The notes beneath the pieces were generated by a model. That model worked only from the letters and a program-made list of their open reading frames with translations, searched no databases and was not told where the DNA came from. The translations under genes and the position numbers were made by a program. Shown here one piece after another: positions 59,061 to 64,000 of a stretch of DNA of 64,000 bases. The stretch's first letter is position 1; every line of letters begins with the position of its first letter. Source of the DNA: Blastomussa wellsi (Eukaryota; Cnidaria; Anthozoa; Scleractinia; Plerogyridae); the NCBI GenBank assembly GCA_947652115.1, contig OX393568.1:23879463-23943462 (forward strand). Reading direction: 5' to 3'.

Positions 59061-60869
59061 GTCGTGATGAACTTAGCGCGAAAAAAATCAGTTTGTAGCT
59101 CTGCATGCACTGGGAGCTCGAGAGACTCGTTAAAACTCTATACATAAAGTACAAGTTCTTCGGCAAAAGATGATTCAAACAATTTAATGATCAAATATTT
59201 GGCTTAGCTTATTCAGTTCTACCAAATATCTCCTCATTACCCCCCCCTCCCCCCCAAAAAAATGCCTGTTGAGGAATTGAAAATTATTTTTAACTGTGGT
59301 ATGAATCAATGGTGGGCGGTCATCGGAAACGAATAATTATATGATGCGGTGATGTGGTGTGGTGTTTATGTTCCTTGTTAGTCAGGATTGTAAGCAGGTA
59401 AAGCCAGACTCTTTCTTAAAACCGGTGTCTGAAAACCGGTTGCGTTTGTGAACTGAATTGATTTTCAATTTGTAAACTAAACGGATTCCTAATTCCGGTC
59501 TGACCTGTATATGTAAGAAGAATTTCACTTCCTCTTTGGGGTGTGTATTGTGTCGCAAACCAGCGAACAAACTCAAGTGACGATAGCTTTTAATGGACCA
59601 GCATTGTTTGAAGTTTTTAAGTGAGTTATTATTATTAACATCGGTGTTAACTGTGTTATTGTGTGTGAAATTGCAGGAAATAGCTTTTAAATGAATCGGC
59701 ATTGTTTAAAATTTCGAGTGAATTTGTTACTGCCGGGCAGAAGTGGCAAGTAAAAACCGTGAGACATTCACTTGCAGTGTTGAAGGAGGTACAAATATGA
59801 TTTACATCGTATTATTTAAAGAAATTTAAAAATTCTTCCACTTCTTATTAAACTCGTCTAGCTACTTTTTAGATTAATTTGCTTGAGTCTTGTTATTTTA
59901 CTTAATTTATACTGAAGATCAAACTCAGTTTCGATTTCTTTGGTTCTTTTAAATTCCGCTGTCATAGGTCCTGAACATGCAGTTCACTTCGTCTCTTCAG
60001 TCTAGCCATAAGCGCTAGCTACGAGTTGAGAATTCAAGCTTTTTCGCCTTTTTTCATTTATCATATAAAATTGAAAATATCTATAAAATAGAAGCAGTAC
60101 ATTATGAAATTTGAAGGTGCTTTTACTAATTTTAAAAAAGACCAAACAAGCACCTGATAAAGCTGTTCTACTTGAGTGGAGAGTACAGGAACGTAAAATA
60201 ATCGCCTAACACGCCTGAGATCGGCGAAACAACCACAGCACAAGCAAGCAAAACAGAAACGGAACAAGGTAGTCCTTTTTTATATATTGACAATTTTCTC
60301 GTATAACTACCTACATGCATCGTTTCTCGGAATTCCCATACAAACCCTTCTAATTTGAAGCCATATTGTTTGTACGGTTCATTATATAGAGAGCTTGGGA
60401 TGCCTGTGGATGATTTTATCATTTCATTTTTGGATATTAAAACGCTCTGCCATGTCACTCATTCCACGCCTTTTAAATGTCCCTGTGAATGAAGTTTAAC
60501 TTCGTTCTAATGACCATCAGGAACGTCAGTAAAAAGCAAATAACAAAGGAAATGGTGCAAACAAAATATAACGTGCTAGAGGCAACGCGACAAGCACGTG
60601 TTCACAAGGTGATTAGAATGGAAACGTTTCTCAAAACACACTCGAGCAAGTAAAAATGGCTGTGACACGATTTAATTCAAAAGTGAAGCAATGTTGTTCT
60701 ACAAATCCTTACTGTGCGTAACATATAATTTATCATTCAGTAATAATTATCATTGGTGGAAAAGCTTAGTTTATTACGAGGAAAGAAACTAAAAAGAAGT
60801 ATGCAGACTAGAGAGGGAATGGATGTTGAACTATGGATGCTAGAATAGAAAAGAACAGCGAACCCCGCG
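59061..60869. other. No recognised gene
   Basis: A poly-C/A tract lies near 59240-59262. No frame with recognisable domains on either strand. Confidence 0.4.
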
Positions 60870-61045
60870 AGGCCTACAATGCAAATTATTGGACCGGCCC
60901 GCAACACTCGGACAACATTAGCGTGTTTTGAGGGAAATAGAGGGGATGTAGGCCAAGTTTTCGTTTCAAATAATTGTTTTAGGATTATCGTCTTTCGCAC
61001 TTGAAGAAAAGCACTGATCGTCTGCTATTCCGGTTTGTTTAGAGT
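60870..61045 (+). repeat. Dispersed repeat family D, copy 2
   Basis: ACAATGCAAATTATTGGACC, AAGTTTTCGTTTCAAATAA, TGTTTTAGGA and TTCCGGTTTGTTTAGAGTCG match copy 1 in the same orientation. Confidence 0.75.
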
Positions 61046-61383
61046 CGCTCGTTACTCGCGCTTCACTATTGGTGCAGCTGTGCTGATGCAAAGAGAACAG
61101 AAAAACTTCGTGTCGGTCAGGTCTCTTCGCGCGTCTTCTGCCACTGCAAGGTCACGATTTCTTTACAGGACTGAAATATTTTGGTATAAATCTACTAGCG
61201 TTCTATCACAAATGCTACTCTCAACAAAATAAAGGCCACTTCTTCGCGTTTGTGAAGTGTATTCAGTTTCTGTGAAGAAGATTTGGACGTCTGGTTTTCA
61301 AATTGGACAAGCATGTAGTTCTGTTAACTATTAATTATGAAGTAGCTATACTAAAACAGTTAGAATATTCGCGCTCGATGGCC

Positions 61384-61431
61384 ATCGCGTGATAGTTGAT
61401 TTGGTCTCCCCCTCAAAAACTATCACGCGAT
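61384..61431. repeat. Short perfect hairpin
   Basis: ATCGCGTGATAGTT and AACTATCACGCGAT are perfect 14-base arms around a 20-base loop. Probably a minimal MITE remnant. Confidence 0.8.
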
Positions 61432-63784
61432 AAAAATCTTGAGCTCATAATCTAATTGTTAATTGTCTAACACCCTTGAAAGAATGCGGAAAAATGTCCA
61501 ACATTTCAACGTGAACTTTTCGGAATTACAGAGTCCAACGCCCTCACAAATTATGTATTTATTTCTTTTCCTGGCGTTAGACAAAAACGCGGAAATTTTT
61601 CCAATTTTTAACTTGAACTTTCTCCTTTTAATGTCATCCAGATTTCCATTTTCCTAACCAAACAACAATATGGATTGATTATATTGTGTTGCACACCGAT
61701 TTTGGCCAGCTTTGCCGCTCTTTTCACGATCCGCAAAAACGAATACACTGGCACAAACTGAAAAGAGAAAAAAAGAGGTATTATCACGGATAACGCAAAT
61801 ATTGTGCGCTTGACTGAGAGGCGACAAGTCAAGATCCGAGCTCTGTTTGCATCTTCACATCCATCGCATTCACACAAAACAAATTTGTGGGACTTAATTA
61901 ATTGAATTTACATTATTTCAAATTTTGTGTGGCCTTCCAAACGTTAAATGCAATACTTAGCTGTTTCTCAGATATATCTCGAGAAAGGGGAATTAATATA
62001 ATCAAAAATTGCAAGCCTGGAGAGTTAAATTTCATACAGAGAAACTGTGGGTGTTGGTGATTAAAACTCTCATGTCATAGAATTTCCATTGTGCAAACTC
62101 CGACCGAATATTTATTCAGTTTACTCAGCTGCGTCCTATCCTGTCCATCCAATCTCAATTAATTTTGCGCCACATTTACGAGCAATCTATGAAAGATGTG
62201 CGGTCAATTTCTCGACCTTTACAGTTAATGCTTTCCTCTTTCTTCGGCCAAATTTTTTGGTTATCTTTCCCCACCCATATTCTTGGTTATTTCTAATAAT
62301 GCGATAGTCGACAAATAAAAAGATGATTGTCTTCGCGCCAACTGTTTGCTAGTGACATTGTGCTAATAATTAAATTAGCCGAGTCAAGAGTGCTTTCGCT
62401 AGGTTGTGCAACGGTTGACATGTGAACATGTTTACTCTCCGACAGATCGAGTCGATGTTATTAAGCAATACTGAAGCTAAGTCAAGATCTCAGTTGAGAG
62501 ATAATGGACCAAAATGGGCGTCACTTTGGAGGACAACCATTAAAGTTGACAAATGAGCCGTCACATCATCCTTTTCAAACACAAAATGACTTAAAAAATA
62601 TTTAACTTAAAATATGTATGGGTAATCAAATGGTGACGAGTGAAATAAGGAAATAATTTCACGCGCGTTTTGTCAAAATTCTTATTAGCTTTTAATAAAT
62701 TACGCTCACAATCGTGGGTTTTTGACTTGTTTATTGTATCGAAAAATTTCGCGCCAAACGTTGCCATGGCAATTTTATAATTTCACATGTGAAATTACAA
62801 ATTAACGCTGAAATTTCGCGCCAAAATTAAGGAGTAATTTGTCACCTATGATATTAATGTGGATAACAATGAAATCGTGAGCTCAGGTCTGTAGTTTAGA
62901 TATTCCCACACCGAAATAAACCGGGAATATGTTAAAGTGAATGGATTAATTTAAATACTGTCTGCTGACTTATAAATGCATAGCAGGTTCCACAATTTTG
63001 TTTAAATCGTAATTTAATTAACTGAGGGTGATAATGATATTTAGGCTACAAGTTTAAAAAAAAACCTATTAAACTATTTTAAGAGCGCCTGACTTCCTGT
63101 AGTGTGTTTGCAAATTTACTGATTGCTAATTCAGACTATTTTGGTCGGTTTGTTTACACGTGTTTATGATCGCCAGTGGCTATCTTGGCGCGCCGCACAT
63201 TTTTAGAAAACAAGACAACAAACAGCCTCATAATGAATCCAAGCCGGTAATACAACTCAGGCCCGGAAAAAAGCCAGATTTCGACCGCGTCCATTTGACA
63301 AAAGTCTTTCTCAATAAACCAAGATACTGAAATCTTGGAATACAATTAAAAATGAATTTTAAATTAATAATTCAAACTCCTATATAATATATAATATCGA
63401 TATAATTACAGTTCCGGACGTACGTGAACTGACATGTATACAACCCGCAAACACGTGGACAAGCAATCTGTTTATTTGAACAAATAAGAGGCAACGTCCT
63501 TTAGGAAGTTTGAAATGACAGAAACGTAAGTGGGGGAGTAACAATCTCGGAAGTTGATTGCGAAATGTATGTTAATCTTCTTTAATGGTGGTCAAGTTAA
63601 AACACGAGCGAATTTGAACTAAAATTGAATTTCATGCTTTCATGCTATAATTTTTAATCGACAACTGTCTCTGAACAGAGTTCAGTTCAATTAACAAACT
63701 GTATGTAAAGAAGCGAAGCGCGCTAGTGACGTCACGACTCAGACAACATTCAGACAAACAAATCGGAATGGCGGAATTGAGCTG
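61432..63784. other. No recognised gene
   Basis: A perfect 18-base palindrome AATTTCACATGTGAAATT lies at 62779-62796, between two copies of AAATTTCGCGCCAAA (about 62745 and 62811). Nothing else stands out. Confidence 0.4.
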
Positions 63785-63900
63785 GTGTTCCTAAAACACT
63801 TTGGAAACGAAACCTTCGCCCTCATTCCTTTTATCAGAAAGCACTAATGTTTTCCGAGTCTTGCTGGGGTCCAATAATTTGCATTCTATTTTTAGACTTG
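63785..63900 (-). repeat. Dispersed repeat family D, copy 3 (inverted)
   Basis: TCCTAAAACACTTTGGAAACGAAACCT and GGTCCAATAATTTGCATTCT are the complement of copy 1; the adjoining TTTTTAGACTTG extends the match beyond the shared core of copies 1 and 2. Confidence 0.7.
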
Positions 63901-64000
63901 GCTCGCTTCGCCATTATTGCTCATATCATTGCACAATAATCTTGAAAATTATCCGTAAAATGCTGCCCAAAACCAGGTACTTGAGTTAATTATGTTCCAA

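Overview
The window looks like AT-rich nuclear DNA of an invertebrate, most likely a cnidarian and probably a stony coral. The evidence is: genes with introns and eukaryotic splice signals; tRNA-derived SINEs; an intact piggyBac element; a THAP/SWIM DNA transposon; many foldback MITEs and (AAT)n/(GAT)n microsatellites; and two IL-17-like cytokine genes, a family expanded in cnidarians. No operons, CRISPR, rRNA or stand-alone tRNA genes are seen. The species assignment is inference.

Layout. (1) 1-16 kb and 24.8-26.3 kb: four related genes (A1 at 1.8 kb and A2 at 9.9 kb on +; A3 at 14.1 kb and A4 at 25.1 kb on -) encode acidic, Ser/Asp-rich nuclear-looking proteins that I cannot assign to a named family. 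A fifth, diverged relative (A5) lies at 42.9 kb on +. All have an acidic/hydrophobic centre or equivalent, a conserved helical block, and mostly a basic patch and a VDLT motif. Each coding block is preceded by a splice acceptor, so a 5' exon is missing from each model. A1 carries an in-frame stop. A4 has a triplicated 25-residue unit. Upstream of A1-A3 a TTTCCGTAAACAAA motif is conserved. (2) 17-32.5 kb: a non-coding module is duplicated directly on both sides of A4 (about 20.3-23.0 and 28.8-32.5 kb), with partial copies at 17.1 and 27.5 kb. (3) 33.7-35.3 kb: a decayed transposon with terminal inverted repeats carries THAP and SWIM remnants and a nested MITE. (4) 37.5-39.8 kb: a complete piggyBac element with TTAA target duplications, inverted ends and an intact transposase. 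(5) 46.9-49 kb: a tandem duplication, a foldback element, and the 3' end of a non-LTR retrotransposon. (6) 49-57.3 kb: two tandem IL-17-like genes on the minus strand. Their tiny first exons (Met-Ala-Lys or Met-Asn-Lys) complete the signal peptides, and their TATA-containing upstream regions are duplicated along with the coding exons. (7) 57-64 kb: no convincing gene, but dispersed repeats.

The most notable points are the unrecognised A family with its co-duplicated regulatory DNA, and the two reconstructed cytokine genes. Everything here comes from reading sequence by eye; no database search was possible, and repeat boundaries are approximate unless a target duplication fixes them.
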